This document shows, piece by piece, positions 9,207 through 18,429 of a DNA stretch of 64,000 bases (within the stretch, counting starts at the first letter, position 1; every line of letters begins with the position of its first letter). The translations under genes were made by a program, and so were the position numbers. The DNA is from Lysobacteraceae bacterium NML93-0793 (GTDB taxonomy: Bacteria; Pseudomonadota; Gammaproteobacteria; Xanthomonadales; Xanthomonadaceae). The notes below the pieces were generated by a model. It did no database searches, was not told the DNA's origin, and was given only the letters and a program-made list of their open reading frames with translations. Location: contig NTJG01000011.1 of the NCBI GenBank assembly GCA_002324875.1, positions 1 to 64,000 of the forward strand, in the 5' to 3' direction.

Positions 9207-9869
9207 TCAGAAGGAGAAGCGCGGCACCGGCGCGGCACCCGCGAGATAAGCCAGTTCGGTTTCGAACAACGATTCGATGCGCGGTGCGTTGACGCCCTCG
9301 CCGGCGCGCGTGACCAGCACCGCTTCCATCGCCGGCGCGACACCGCGCACGATGAACATCCGGCCGCCCGGACGCAGCCACTCGAGAAAGCCGACCGGCA
9401 CGGTCTCGGCCGCGGCGCCGACGCAGATCGCATCGAAGCGGCGGTCGGTGCTCCACGTGAAGACATCGGTCGCGACCACGTCGACGTTGGCGATGCCCTG
9501 CGCGGTCAATCGGCTGCGGGCGGCATCGGCGAGGTCGGCATGGCGCTCCAGCGAGACGGCGTCGCGTGCCAGATAGCCGAGACACGCGGCGAGGTAGCCG
9601 CTGCCGGTGCCGATCTGCAGCACGCTCTCGTCCGGGGCCAGGCCCAGTGCCTGCAGCGCTCGGCCTTCGACCACGGGCTTGAGCATGGTCTCGCCGTGGC
9701 CGAGCGGCAGCTCGAGGTCGGCATAGGCCAGCGCCCGGTGCGCATCGGCGACGAACGCCTCGCGCGGCACGCGCGCAATCGTCTCGAGCACGCGCGGGTC
9801 GAGCACGTCCCAGGGCCGGACCTGTTGTTCCACCATTGCCGCGCGGGCCTTGGCGTAGTCGATCGTCAT
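9207..9869 (-). CDS. pcm: Protein-L-isoaspartate O-methyltransferase family protein
   Basis: SAM-dependent methyltransferase of 220 aa. It contains ARAAMVEQQVRPWDVLDPRVL, MLKPVVEGRALQAL and the SAM-binding LQIGTGSGYLAACL (motif I), then FDAICVGAAAE and LRPGGRMFIV. Family members repair isoaspartyl residues in aged proteins. This variant belongs to the group encoded next to tolC, where motif I reads IGTGSGY as in true PCMT. Start ATG 9869 fits MTIDYAKAR; the in-frame extension to 9950 is basic and not conserved. It is probably co-transcribed with tolC. Confidence 0.85.
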   Translation of the reverse strand: MTIDYAKARAAMVEQQVRPWDVLDPRVLETIARVPREAFVADAHRALAYADLELPLGHGETMLKPVVEGRALQALGLAPDESVLQIGTGSGYLAACLGYLARDAVSLERHADLADAARSRLTAQGIANVDVVATDVFTWSTDRRFDAICVGAAAETVPVGFLEWLRPGGRMFIVRGVAPAMEAVLVTRAGEGVNAPRIESLFETELAYLAGAAPVPRFSF

Positions 9870-10005
9870 CGTTGCGGTTTCCTTCGTTCGCCAGCGCGCA
9901 ATTCTAGCGGTCGCCGGCCGGGTCATCATCGCGGGGGGCGTTCTGTTCACGCAGTGCCGGAAGTCACCGGCCCGGACGGCATGCCCGGACGCGGCCGACG
10001 CGGCG

Positions 10006-10692
10006 TCAGCGACCGCTACGGTCGCGCCCGTAGGCGCGCAGGAACATCGTCACCGAGGCCTCGAGGTGCGCGCGCCGCTGGGCCGCGCAATCGCCGGCCC
10101 CGTCGCAGTCGAACACCATGCGCTGGTGCAGGTCGCCCTTGAGCAGCACGAAGAACTGCGCGGCGGCGGTGTCCACATCGGCATCGTCGATGTCGAGATC
10201 GCCGGTCTCGATGCGCCGGCGCAACAGCGCCGCGAACGAGGCCTGCACACGTTCCGGGCCGCTCTTCCAGAACCGCTGCGGCAGGCGCTTCTCCACCATC
10301 TGCGGCGTGCACAGCAGGCGGTGTCCGGCGATCGCTTCGGGCGAGCCGACCATGGTGAAGAAGGCCTCGGCGACCTCGATCAGGCGCTGGTGGATCGGCG
10401 TGGCGGGCGCGGGCTCGAACACCGAGGCCGGCATCTGCTGCTCGCAATAGGCGGCGGCGGCTTCGGTGAACAACGTGTCCTTGTCGCCGAAATGGCTGTA
10501 GACGGTGAGCTTGGACACACCGGCCTCGGCCGCGATCTGGTCCATGCTGACGCCTTCGTAGCCCTGCTGCAGGAACATCCGCTCGGCGGCCTCGAGAATC
10601 GCCGCGCGCTTGGCGAGATCCTTGGGGCGACCGGGGCCCGACACGCGCGATTCCGCGGGGGCGTCGGCAACGGGGGCGGGGCGGCTGTTCAT
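10006..10692 (-). CDS. TetR/AcrR family transcriptional repressor
   Basis: DNA-binding regulator of 228 aa. The N-terminal TetR helix-turn-helix lies at about residues 24-70, with AAERMFLQQGYEGVSMDQIA then AGVSKLTVYSHFGDKDTLF. The C-terminal ligand and dimerisation domain is of the TetR_C type (SFAALLRRRIETGDLD). Start ATG 10692. It is transcribed divergently from the RND adaptor gene with 74 bp between, so it most likely represses that pump and itself. The inducer is unknown. Confidence 0.85.
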   Translation of the reverse strand: MNSRPAPVADAPAESRVSGPGRPKDLAKRAAILEAAERMFLQQGYEGVSMDQIAAEAGVSKLTVYSHFGDKDTLFTEAAAAYCEQQMPASVFEPAPATPIHQRLIEVAEAFFTMVGSPEAIAGHRLLCTPQMVEKRLPQRFWKSGPERVQASFAALLRRRIETGDLDIDDADVDTAAAQFFVLLKGDLHQRMVFDCDGAGDCAAQRRAHLEASVTMFLRAYGRDRSGR

Positions 10693-10766
10693 TGGCCTAA
10701 TACTATACCAATCAGTTCTGAAAATATACGATACGCGTCCGTATCCCACCCTACTGGACGGTCGCC
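10693..10766. promoter_or_regulatory. Divergent promoter/operator region between the TetR gene and the RND operon
   Basis: A 74-bp AT-rich island sits in very GC-rich surroundings. It holds an imperfect dyad ATACG-9 nt-CGTAT (10726-10730 with 10740-10744) and ACT/AGT half-sites around 10702-10716, either of which could be the TetR operator. The choice is not decidable from one sequence. Confidence 0.45.
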
Positions 10767-11912
10767 ATGCGCCGCCTGACCCCGATCCGCCCCGCGCGTC
10801 ACGCGCGCTTGCTGCTCGCCGTCTGCGTGCTGGCGCTGGCCGCGTGCGCCGATCGCAATGCGCCCGAGCCGCCGCCGCGCCCGGTGCTCGTGACCACGCC
10901 CGTCGCGACTGACGGCCACGGTGGCGCGGCGTTCCCCGGCGAGATCCGCGCGCGCGAGGAAAGTGCGCTGGCGTTCCAGGTCGGTGGCCAGCTGATCCGG
11001 CGCGATGTCGACGCGGGCGCCCAGGTGCGTCGCGGCCAGGTTCTCGCCGAGATCGATCCCGGCGACCTGCGCCTGCAGCAGCAATCGGCCCAGGCCCAGG
11101 TTGCGGCGGCCGAGGCCGAATACGCGCGCGCCCGCACCGACCGGGCGCGGTACGCCGCGCTGGTGGAGCAGCAGTTGATCAGCCGCTCGCAGATGGACGC
11201 ACAGGACGCGGCCTACAAGGCGGCGCAATCGCAGCTGCGCGCGGCCCGTGCGCAGGCCGACGTTGCCGGCAACCAGGCCGGCTATACGCAGTTGCGGGCG
11301 CCGCGCGACGGCGTGATCGCGAGCCGCGAGGCCGAGGCCGGGCAGGTGGTCGCGGCCGGCCAGACGATCTTCGTGCTGGCCGGCGACGGCGGGCGCGAAG
11401 TGGCGATCGCCTTGCCCGAATCGCGGATCGCCACGTTCGCGGTCGGTCAGCCGGCCGAGGTCGAGCTGTGGAACCGCCCGGGCGTGCGCCTGCCCGGCAC
11501 GATCCGCGAGATCGCCGCGGCCGCCGATCCGCAGGTACGCACCTATGCCGCGCGCGTCGCGCTGGCCGATGACGCCGTCGACGGTCTCGAGCTGGGCCAG
11601 AGCGCGCGCGTGCATCTCGCAGGCGCGGACGCGGCGACCGGGCTCGAGGTGCCGCTGACCGCGATCCAGCCCGGCGCGGACGACGGCAAGGCGGTCTGGG
11701 TCGTCGACCGGGCCAGCGGCACGGTGCGCTCGGTGCCGGTCGAGACCGGCGCCTACGGCGCACGCAGTGTGCCCGTGCTGTCGGGCCTCGCGGCCGATGC
11801 GCTGGTGGTCGCCGCGGGCGGGCATCTGTTGCGCGAAGGTCAGCGGGTGACGCCGGTGGATCGCGAGAACCGGCCGGTGGGGATGCAGGCGACACCGGAA
11901 GCAGTGAAATGA
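10767..11912 (+). CDS. RND efflux periplasmic adaptor (membrane fusion protein), lipoprotein
   Basis: MFP of 381 aa linking an RND pump to an outer-membrane channel. The lipobox LALAAC puts the lipidated Cys at residue 28. The barrel-sandwich (lipoyl) half-motifs are FQVGGQLIRRDVDAGAQVRRGQVLAEIDP, split here by its own glycine turns, and YTQLRAPRDGVIASREAEAGQ. The helical hairpin between them is rich in Q/A with the ARTDRARYAALVEQ coiled region. Start ATG 10767. It is followed by the pump gene after 154 bp in the same direction and controlled by the divergent TetR gene. Confidence 0.88.
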   Translation: MRRLTPIRPARHARLLLAVCVLALAACADRNAPEPPPRPVLVTTPVATDGHGGAAFPGEIRAREESALAFQVGGQLIRRDVDAGAQVRRGQVLAEIDPGDLRLQQQSAQAQVAAAEAEYARARTDRARYAALVEQQLISRSQMDAQDAAYKAAQSQLRAARAQADVAGNQAGYTQLRAPRDGVIASREAEAGQVVAAGQTIFVLAGDGGREVAIALPESRIATFAVGQPAEVELWNRPGVRLPGTIREIAAAADPQVRTYAARVALADDAVDGLELGQSARVHLAGADAATGLEVPLTAIQPGADDGKAVWVVDRASGTVRSVPVETGAYGARSVPVLSGLAADALVVAAGGHLLREGQRVTPVDRENRPVGMQATPEAVK

Positions 11913-11999
11913 CGGACGTCATCCGCACCAGCCGGCCGAGTACACGGCGCACGTACCGGCCGCGCCTGTCGGCGACGCTGCTGCATGCGCTCCGAGGGT

Positions 12000-12015
12000 G
12001 CCGGCGCGCGCCGGC
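12000..12015. repeat. 16-bp perfect palindrome between adaptor and pump genes
   Basis: GCCGGCGCGCGCCGGC is fully self-complementary and lies in the 154-bp spacer within the efflux operon. It could form an mRNA stem modulating the ratio of adaptor to pump; nothing else supports a role. Confidence 0.35.
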
Positions 12016-12066
12016 GCGCGCTGACGCACTCCCGACGCCCCGCACGCGTCGATGGGCCGTGCGCCG

Positions 12067-15000
12067 ATGAGCCGCTTCAACCTGTCCGAGTGGGCGCTCG
12101 GCAACCGCACGCTGGTGGTCTACATGATGCTGGTGGTCGCGGTGGCGGGCATCTTCTCCTATGGCCGGCTCGGCCAGTCCGAGGATCCGCCCTTCACCTT
12201 CAAGGCGATGGTGATCCAGACCCAGTGGCCCGGCGCCACCGCCGAGCAGGTCTCGCAGCAGATCACCGAGCGCATCGAGCGCACGCTGATGGAGACCGGC
12301 GATTACGAGTTCGTGAGTTCGTATTCGCGCGCCGGCGAATCGCAGATCGTGTTCCATGCGCGCGACGACATGCGCTCGGCGCAGATTCCCGACCTCTGGT
12401 ACCAGGTGCGCAAGAAGGTCGGCGATCTGCGCCCGCAGTTGCCGCAGGACATCGTGGGGCCGTTCTTCAACGACGAGTTCGGCGACACCTTCGGCAATAT
12501 CTACGCGCTGACCGGCCAGGGCTTCGACTACGCGATCAAGAAGGACTACGCCGATCGCATCCAGCGCGAGCTGCAGCAGCTGCCCGACGTCGGCAAGGTC
12601 GAGCTGGTGGGGCTGCAGGACGAGAAGGTCTGGATCGAGGTCAGCAACACGCGGCTGGCGACGCTGGGCCTTTCGATGGCGCAGGTGCAGCAGGCGCTGG
12701 CCGAACAGAACGCGATCGCGTCCGCCGGGTTCTACGAGACCGACGACGTGCGCGTGCCGCTGCGTGTGGACGGCGCGTTCGAATCGGTCGAGGCGATCCG
12801 TGCGTTCCCGATCCGCGCCGGCGAGCGCACGGTGCGCCTGGGCGACGTCGCCACGGTCGAGCGCGGCTTCGCCGACCCGGCCGCGCCGCGCATGCGCTTC
12901 ATGGGCGAGGACGCGATCGGCATCGCGGTGGCGATGCACGACGGCGGCGACATCCTCAAGCTCGGGCGCACGCTCGAGCGCGAATTCGCCCGCCTGCAGG
13001 AGACGCTGCCGGCCGGCATGCAGTTGCGTCAGGTGTCCGACCAGCCGCGCGCGGTGCGCGATTCGGTGGGCGAGTTCGTCAAGGTGCTCGCCGAGGCCGT
13101 GATCATCGTGCTGCTGGTGAGCTTCGTCTCGCTGGGGTTCCGCACCGGCCTGGTGGTCGCGGTGTCGATCCCGCTGGTGCTGGCGATGACCTTCATCGCG
13201 ATGGACCAGTTCGACATCGGCCTGCACAAGATTTCGCTCGGCGCGCTGGTGCTGGCGCTGGGGTTGATGGTCGACGACGCGATCATCGCCGTGGAGATGA
13301 TGGCCATCCGCATGGAGCAGGGCGACAGCCGGCTCGCGGCGGCGAGCTACGCCTGGACGCACACCGCGTTTCCGATGCTCACCGGCACCCTGGTCACCGC
13401 GGCGGGCTTCCTGCCGATCGCGACCGCGGCATCGAGCACCGGCGAGTACACGCGCTCGCTGTTCGAGGTGGTGACGATCGCGCTGGTGGTGTCGTGGATC
13501 GCCGCGGTGCTGTTCATTCCGCTGCTCGGCGCGAAGATGCTGCCGGATCTGGCGAACCCGCAGCCGCCGCGTGCCGGCTCGCTGCCCGCGCGCTGGCGCG
13601 ATGCGCGTGCACGCGCTGCGGATCGCTGGCCGGCCTTCGCCTTCGCGCTGGCGCCGCGCGATCCGCACGCGCACGACCACGATCCCTACCAGCGGCCGTT
13701 CTACCGGCGCTTCCGCAGCTGGCTGCACTGGTCGCTGAGCCATCGCTGGCTGGTGATCGGCGCGACCGCCGCGGCGCTGGTCGCGTCGCTGCTGCTGTTC
13801 CGGTTCGTACCGCAGCAGTTCTTCCCTGATTCGACGCGTCTGGAACTGATGGTCGATGTGGAACTGGCCGAAGGCAGCTCGCTGCGCGCGACCGAAGCGG
13901 CGGCTGCGCGGCTCGATGCCATGCTCGATGGACGCGAAGGCATCGACTACCGCGTGGCCTACGTAGGCAGCGGATCGCCGCGGTTCTATCTGCCGCTGGA
14001 CCAGAAACTGCCGCAGGCCAACTTCGCCCAGTTCGTGGTCACCACCACCGATGTCGACGCGCGCGAGCGTGTACGTGCGTGGTTGATCGACGAGGTCGCG
14101 CCGACGTTCCCCGAGCTGCAGCTGCGGGTCACGCGGCTCGAGACCGGGCCGCCGGTCGGCTACCCCGTGCAGATGCGCGTGTCCGGCGAGCACGTCGAGC
14201 GCGTGCGTGCGATCGCCCAGTCGATCGCCGAGCGCGTGCGCGAGAACCCGAACGTCGCCAACGTCAATCTCGACTGGGACGAACCCAGCCGCATCGTGCG
14301 CCTGGAGGTCGACCAGGAGCGCGCGCGGGTGCTCGGCCTGAGTTCGCAGCAGGTGGCGCAGTTCCTGTCGAGCTCGCTGTCGGGCCAGCAGGTGAGCACG
14401 TACCGCGAGGGGAACGAACTGATCGGCATCGTCATGCGCGGCGCCGACGACGAGCGCGGCCAGCTCGAGATGCTCGAGAGTCTCGCCATTCCCACGCCCA
14501 GCGGGCAGCCGGTGCCGCTGGGTCAGGTGGCGCGGCTGGAGGCGACGTTCGAGGACGGCATCATCTGGCACCGCGACCGTCTGCCCACGGTGACGGTGCG
14601 CGCCGACATCCAGGGCGATGCCACGCCGCTCACGGTGGTGGCGCAGATCCTGCCCACACTCGACACCATCCGCTCGGAGCTGCCGCCCGGCTATCGCCTG
14701 GAGACCGGCGGCACCGTCGAGGATTCCGGCAAGGGCCAGGATTCGATCAAGGCCGGCCTGCCGCTGTTCCTGTTCGTCGTGGTGTCACTGCTGATGCTGC
14801 AGCTGCGCAGTTTCTCGCGCAGTGCGCTGGTGCTGTTGACCGCCCCGCTGGGCATGATCGGCGTGACCCTGTTCCTGCTGGTGTTCCGGGTGCCGTTCGG
14901 TTTCGTCGCGATGCTCGGCACGATCGCGCTGGCCGGCATGATCATGCGCAACTCGATCATCCTCGTGGACCAGATCGAGCAGGACATCGCCGCCGGCCAC

Positions 15001-15237
15001 GCGCGCTGGGACGCAGTGGTCGACGCGACGGTGCGCCGCTTCCGGCCGATCGTGCTGACCGCGCTCGCGGCGATCCTGGCGATGATTCCGCTCTCGCGCA
15101 GCGTGTTCTTCGGCCCGATGGCCGTCGCCATCATGGGCGGGCTGACGGTCGCCACGCTGCTGACGCTGATCTTCCTGCCGGCGCTCTATGCCGCGTGGTT
15201 CCGTGTGCGCGAGGACGAGCGCACCCGCGATGCCTGA
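12067..15237 (+). CDS. RND multidrug efflux permease (AcrB/HAE-type)
   Basis: Proton-driven inner-membrane exporter of 1056 aa, normal for the family. There are twelve membrane segments in two halves. TM4 carries the proton-relay pair in LGLMVDDAII (D403, D404), a hallmark of HAE1/AcrB-like pumps. The periplasmic porter domains include QWPGATAEQV and the C-terminal GTIALAGMIMRNSIILVDQ repeat. A non-conserved basic/His segment (ARAADRWPAF to HAHDHDPY, about residues 515-545) sits in the central cytoplasmic loop. ATG 12067 (MSRFNLSEWAL) was preferred over 12052. It pairs with the upstream adaptor; the nearby TolC may complete the tripartite pump. Confidence 0.92.
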   Translation: MSRFNLSEWALGNRTLVVYMMLVVAVAGIFSYGRLGQSEDPPFTFKAMVIQTQWPGATAEQVSQQITERIERTLMETGDYEFVSSYSRAGESQIVFHARDDMRSAQIPDLWYQVRKKVGDLRPQLPQDIVGPFFNDEFGDTFGNIYALTGQGFDYAIKKDYADRIQRELQQLPDVGKVELVGLQDEKVWIEVSNTRLATLGLSMAQVQQALAEQNAIASAGFYETDDVRVPLRVDGAFESVEAIRAFPIRAGERTVRLGDVATVERGFADPAAPRMRFMGEDAIGIAVAMHDGGDILKLGRTLEREFARLQETLPAGMQLRQVSDQPRAVRDSVGEFVKVLAEAVIIVLLVSFVSLGFRTGLVVAVSIPLVLAMTFIAMDQFDIGLHKISLGALVLALGLMVDDAIIAVEMMAIRMEQGDSRLAAASYAWTHTAFPMLTGTLVTAAGFLPIATAASSTGEYTRSLFEVVTIALVVSWIAAVLFIPLLGAKMLPDLANPQPPRAGSLPARWRDARARAADRWPAFAFALAPRDPHAHDHDPYQRPFYRRFRSWLHWSLSHRWLVIGATAAALVASLLLFRFVPQQFFPDSTRLELMVDVELAEGSSLRATEAAAARLDAMLDGREGIDYRVAYVGSGSPRFYLPLDQKLPQANFAQFVVTTTDVDARERVRAWLIDEVAPTFPELQLRVTRLETGPPVGYPVQMRVSGEHVERVRAIAQSIAERVRENPNVANVNLDWDEPSRIVRLEVDQERARVLGLSSQQVAQFLSSSLSGQQVSTYREGNELIGIVMRGADDERGQLEMLESLAIPTPSGQPVPLGQVARLEATFEDGIIWHRDRLPTVTVRADIQGDATPLTVVAQILPTLDTIRSELPPGYRLETGGTVEDSGKGQDSIKAGLPLFLFVVVSLLMLQLRSFSRSALVLLTAPLGMIGVTLFLLVFRVPFGFVAMLGTIALAGMIMRNSIILVDQIEQDIAAGHARWDAVVDATVRRFRPIVLTALAAILAMIPLSRSVFFGPMAVAIMGGLTVATLLTLIFLPALYAAWFRVREDERTRDA

Positions 15238-15249
15238 CGCCGTGACGCC

Positions 15250-16509
15250 TCAGGGCATCCAGAGCTTCTCGAGATCGCGGATGCCCCAGTCACCGGGTGC
15301 CTCGAGTTGCAGCACGCGGTCGCTGCAGTCGCCGGCGGCCAGGTCGAGGTCGTACATCAGCACCCGCGACTGCCGGCGCAGGCAGTGGAACACCCGCACC
15401 TTGGGCTTGAGCAGCGCGGCCGGGCTCTGTTCGATCACCACGCCCAGCTGCTGCGACTGCAGCCGCACCAGCGTGCCCACCGGGTAGATGCCCAGGCTCT
15501 TGACGAAGGCCTGGAAGATCACCGGATCGAAATGGCCGGTCCACGACGCCATGCGCTTCAGGGATTCCGCCGGGCACCACCCACGCTTGTAGGGCCGATT
15601 CGAGGTGATCGCGTCATAGACATCGCAGACCGCTGCCATGCGCGCCATCCGCGAGATCTGCTCGCCGCTCAGGCGATGCGGGTACCCCGTGCCGTCCATC
15701 TTCTCGTGATGATGCAGCGCGATGTCGAGCGTCGCCGCATCGTCCACGCCGCTTTCGATCAGCAGCCGGTGGCCTTCTTCGGGGTGGCGGCGGATCGCGC
15801 TGTATTCGTCCTCGGTCAGGCTGCCCGGTTTGTTCAACACATCGGGCGGCGTCACCGCCTTGCCCATGTCGTGAAGCAGACCGCCTCGCGCGGCCGCATG
15901 CACCTCGTCCTCGGACAACCTCAACTGCCTGGCCAGCGCAGTCATCAGGCCGGCGACCGCCATCGAGTGCAGATAGGTGTAGTCGTCGGCGGTCTTCAGG
16001 CGCGCCACGCTGACCAGCGCATGCGGGTTGCGCAGCACCGAGTCGCACAGCGCCGTCACCAGCGGCGTGGCCGCCTCGGTGTCGACGCTGCGCCCCAGGC
16101 GCGCCTCGTTGAACATCGCTTCCACGATTGCCCGGCCCGATTCCAGCAATTGCCGGGCCTGCTTCACTTCCGCATCGAAACTGCTGACCGTCGACCCGCC
16201 GCTGCCGGTGGCGGGCGGGGTGGCATCCTCCAGCGCGGTCGGCGCGGTCGGGGTCGAGGGGGCGCCCTGCGCGGCATCGTTGGCCGATGCGTCACCGCCG
16301 GCCGCATACCGCGGGGCATCGGGTTCAGCGTCGATCCCAAGGGCGTTGTCGATGACCAGCGTCTGCACACCGCTGGCCTGCACCCGCGCCACCGACGCCG
16401 AATCGGCCAGGAACGACCCGCGCCAGAACGGATGATCCAGCCACGAGCCGCACAGCCGTTGCACATACATCCCCGGGCGAAGCTGGTCGGTGCGGATGGT
16501 GCGGAGCAT
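15250..16509 (-). CDS. HD-GYP domain protein with DUF3391 (c-di-GMP phosphodiesterase)
   Basis: Predicted cyclic-di-GMP hydrolase of 419 aa in the cytoplasm. The N-terminal DUF3391 region (MLRTIRTDQLRPGMYV, WLDHPFWRGSFL) is followed by an Ala/Pro/Thr-rich linker (about residues 70-105). The HD-GYP domain has the metal-binding HDMGK (H213-D214), the HHHEKMDGTGYP motif with intact GYP, and VYDAITSNRPYKRGW. All metal and GYP residues are present, so it is likely active. It is convergent with the RND pump gene, ending 12 bp from it. Confidence 0.9.
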   Translation of the reverse strand: MLRTIRTDQLRPGMYVQRLCGSWLDHPFWRGSFLADSASVARVQASGVQTLVIDNALGIDAEPDAPRYAAGGDASANDAAQGAPSTPTAPTALEDATPPATGSGGSTVSSFDAEVKQARQLLESGRAIVEAMFNEARLGRSVDTEAATPLVTALCDSVLRNPHALVSVARLKTADDYTYLHSMAVAGLMTALARQLRLSEDEVHAAARGGLLHDMGKAVTPPDVLNKPGSLTEDEYSAIRRHPEEGHRLLIESGVDDAATLDIALHHHEKMDGTGYPHRLSGEQISRMARMAAVCDVYDAITSNRPYKRGWCPAESLKRMASWTGHFDPVIFQAFVKSLGIYPVGTLVRLQSQQLGVVIEQSPAALLKPKVRVFHCLRRQSRVLMYDLDLAAGDCSDRVLQLEAPGDWGIRDLEKLWMP

Positions 16510-16785
16510 GTGCGTCGGCAGGTCGGCAAGGTCAACAGTCGGACACCGCCGCGCCCCAGGCGGCTGGCGCAGGGCACGGCTGACTGCGGATCGTGTTCCC
16601 CGATGACGTTAGCGGCCTCCGGGCGCCGGACTTGAGGGCGGTTCGCGCGGGCCTGAGCGCAGCGGATACAACGGGCGTGTGCTGTTCCGCATCCCGATGG
16701 ACTTGGACAGCGTGCCAGTACCGGATGTCCCAACGGCTTGCGCCGATCTGCTTTCTCGAGGATGCAGTGGAGTTCGTCCGACAGG
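16510..16785. other. Intergenic stretch at the outer end of the integron
   Basis: No convincing gene on either strand. Base composition drops from the chromosomal norm toward that of the cassette array between about 16600 and 16785, so this contains the boundary between backbone and integron. Confidence 0.4.
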
Positions 16786-16901
16786 GCCGTGCAACCGTGG
16801 CGCGGACGAGGTCAGTCTCTGCCGCAAGAGCGGGAAGCGCTCAGCTCCAAGGCCGGAAGAATGCGAGCACTACTCCGCGCGGTGCACTTCGCGTGTTAAT
16901 T
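16786..16901 (-). other. Possible degenerate attC at the outer end of the array
   Basis: GTTAATT at 16895-16901 (RYYYAAC-like on the minus strand) overlaps the stop of the 305-aa cassette gene. It is mirrored by GTGCAACCGTGGCGCGG at 16786-16802, with the arms GTGCA...CGCGG and CCGCGCGGTGCAC roughly complementary. The left core does not fit GTTRRRY well, so this is a weak call. Confidence 0.3.
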
Positions 16902-17815
16902 CACCACGTGAAGCCCGACTGGTAGGGCAGGACTGGCCGGATAACCTGGCGAACTTCCACGACGGTGTACGTGGCGTGGATCACTTCCATGTTGTAGCCG
17001 TAGTAGACCTCTTCTTGCATTACCACTCGTAGCGAATCGCCCGGCTTGACATCGATCTCGCCAGCCTGGAAGCGGCTAAGCCAGGGAATATCATCGAAGT
17101 TCGCGTTGATGTTGTGGCCGGCGTACTTCAGGACCCACTGTGAACGCCCAAGGAAGTCGGGCTTCTTGACCTTGACGATGCGCTCATCGGTGGCCGAAAT
17201 GACCTCGCGTGTGAGCAGCTCGCGGATAAGCTCTTCATGGACGTGCTGGGTATGCGAGATCGTTACGCGCCCGTAGGGACTCTCGTAGCGGACAGTATCT
17301 CGCGGATCCAGTAGCAACACTGACCGGTCTATTTCGGCGATTACGCCCAACAGGGTGCGCAAATCTACTGGGCGGTACATTGGGAGGAGACGTGCGCCCG
17401 TGCGCTCCGCTTCCACTGCCAGTTGGTCTTGCAGGTCACGCACTTGCTCTAGTCGTGTGACTTCCGGGTTCTCCTTCAGCCATTCCAGCAAGACGTGCTT
17501 TCCGCGCACAAGGAAGTGGCCCAGCACCTTCTTCCATTCGCCATCTTTGAGTGCGTCATCGGGGATATCAGCGATGATGCTCCTCAGCTTTGAGCGAATG
17601 GACCCGCCCGTAACCTCATCAAGCACGATTTCGGCTTGAGATCCCTCGGCCACAATTCCGGCCAAGACTTGATCTAACTGCGCAAAGGCATCGATCAGCT
17701 CGCCCATGGAGTGGAAGACTCGGGAAGGCGAGCCGCGACCCTCTACGAAGTCAATGTAGAGATCGAATTCTTCGGAACCCTGGGTTTCTTCTTCGGCCAC
17801 CGTGATCTCCCCCAT
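16901..17815 (-). CDS. Cassette-borne protein of unknown function (304 aa)
   Basis: I do not recognise a family. The protein is soluble and acidic at the N-terminus (GEITVAEEETQGSEEFDLYIDFVEG), with no signal peptide or membrane segment. The middle has a helical, charged region (LEQVRDLQDQLAVEAERTG). The C-terminal part reads as beta-strands (SQWVLKYAGHNINANFDDIPWL, EVYYGYNMEV). ATG at 17815 was preferred to the adjacent GTG at 17818; both lie just after the attC core. It is the fifth and outermost cassette, with codon use and GC unlike the backbone, so its expression from the integron promoter is probably weak. Confidence 0.7.
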   Translation of the reverse strand: MGEITVAEEETQGSEEFDLYIDFVEGRGSPSRVFHSMGELIDAFAQLDQVLAGIVAEGSQAEIVLDEVTGGSIRSKLRSIIADIPDDALKDGEWKKVLGHFLVRGKHVLLEWLKENPEVTRLEQVRDLQDQLAVEAERTGARLLPMYRPVDLRTLLGVIAEIDRSVLLLDPRDTVRYESPYGRVTISHTQHVHEELIRELLTREVISATDERIVKVKKPDFLGRSQWVLKYAGHNINANFDDIPWLSRFQAGEIDVKPGDSLRVVMQEEVYYGYNMEVIHATYTVVEVRQVIRPVLPYQSGFTW

Positions 17816-17820
17816 CACGT

Positions 17821-17931
17821 TCTAACACCTAAGTTAAGCCGAATTGCAGCGCGTAGCTGGACACATGGCAAGCTCCTTCTGCCATGTGGCTGGCGTAGCG
17901 ATGCAATTTCGGCTTGAACGCATTGTTAGGC
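17821..17931 (-). other. attC site (about 111 bp) between the lipoprotein and 305-aa cassettes
   Basis: On the minus strand the R'' core GCCTAAC (17931-17925) and the R' core GTTAGAA (17827-17821) flank long imperfect inverted repeats, including GCCGAATTGCA near 17840 against TGCAATTTCGGC near 17902-17913, and GACACATGGC against GCCATGTGGC. R'' is complementary to the R' core at the head of the same cassette, as required for cassette circles. Confidence 0.8.
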
Positions 17932-17939
17932 CCCGCCAG

Positions 17940-18368
17940 CTAAGGCTTATCTGCGACTTCTTGAAAGTCGTGCGCTGTCAGAAGCGCTACGCGTTGCTTG
18001 CCGGAAGCGTTGAGCGTGACGCGCCCAGTGAAGCTACCCCGTGCAGAGCGCCAAGTCAGATGTGGCGCCAACAACCGCAGCTGATTCAAGAAGCGCTCAA
18101 CGCTAGCGTCTGCGTCCTCTGCCGAATGACCAACTCTGAGGCCAACCGCCGGACACGCTGCGTCCGTAAGCGTGATGCCATGATGGAGATCCGTTGAGGC
18201 TATCGCTTGGAAGGAAGCTACAGAACCCGGCGGAACAGGCTCTGCTAAGAAATCACAGAGGCTAACTGCCGGCGGCGACGAGGCTACTGGACGAGAGCTC
18301 CACACACCGCAACCCAAGAGTAACGCCGCTAGAAGCAGCGCAGCAGTGAGTTTTCTGAGCCGTCGCAT
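17940..18368 (-). CDS. Cassette-borne putative lipoprotein, unknown function
   Basis: The N-terminus MRRLRKLTAALLLAALLLGC is a canonical lipoprotein signal with lipobox LLLGC (Cys20 from this start). The mature part (SLCDFLAEP, TDAACPAVGLRVG, then SVERFLNQLRLLAP and SFTGRVTLNASGKQRVALLTA) resembles no family I know. An in-frame ATG at 18389 lies nearer the attC core and would add seven residues; I prefer 18368 for its positively charged n-region. It is the fourth cassette, now separated from the promoter-proximal cassettes by the IS110 insertion. Confidence 0.65.
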   Translation of the reverse strand: MRRLRKLTAALLLAALLLGCGVWSSRPVASSPPAVSLCDFLAEPVPPGSVASFQAIASTDLHHGITLTDAACPAVGLRVGHSAEDADASVERFLNQLRLLAPHLTWRSARGSFTGRVTLNASGKQRVALLTAHDFQEVADKP

Positions 18369-18429
18369 GGATGTACTGCAGAACCTCATCAGGGGCCTAA
18401 CACCTTATGTCTTGAGTTTCCCCTAGCCT

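Noticed and set aside
11179..14571. Minus-strand open frame of 1130 codons opposite the RND adaptor and pump
   Set aside because: His/Arg-rich composition with no family resemblance; an antisense shadow of GC-rich coding DNA.
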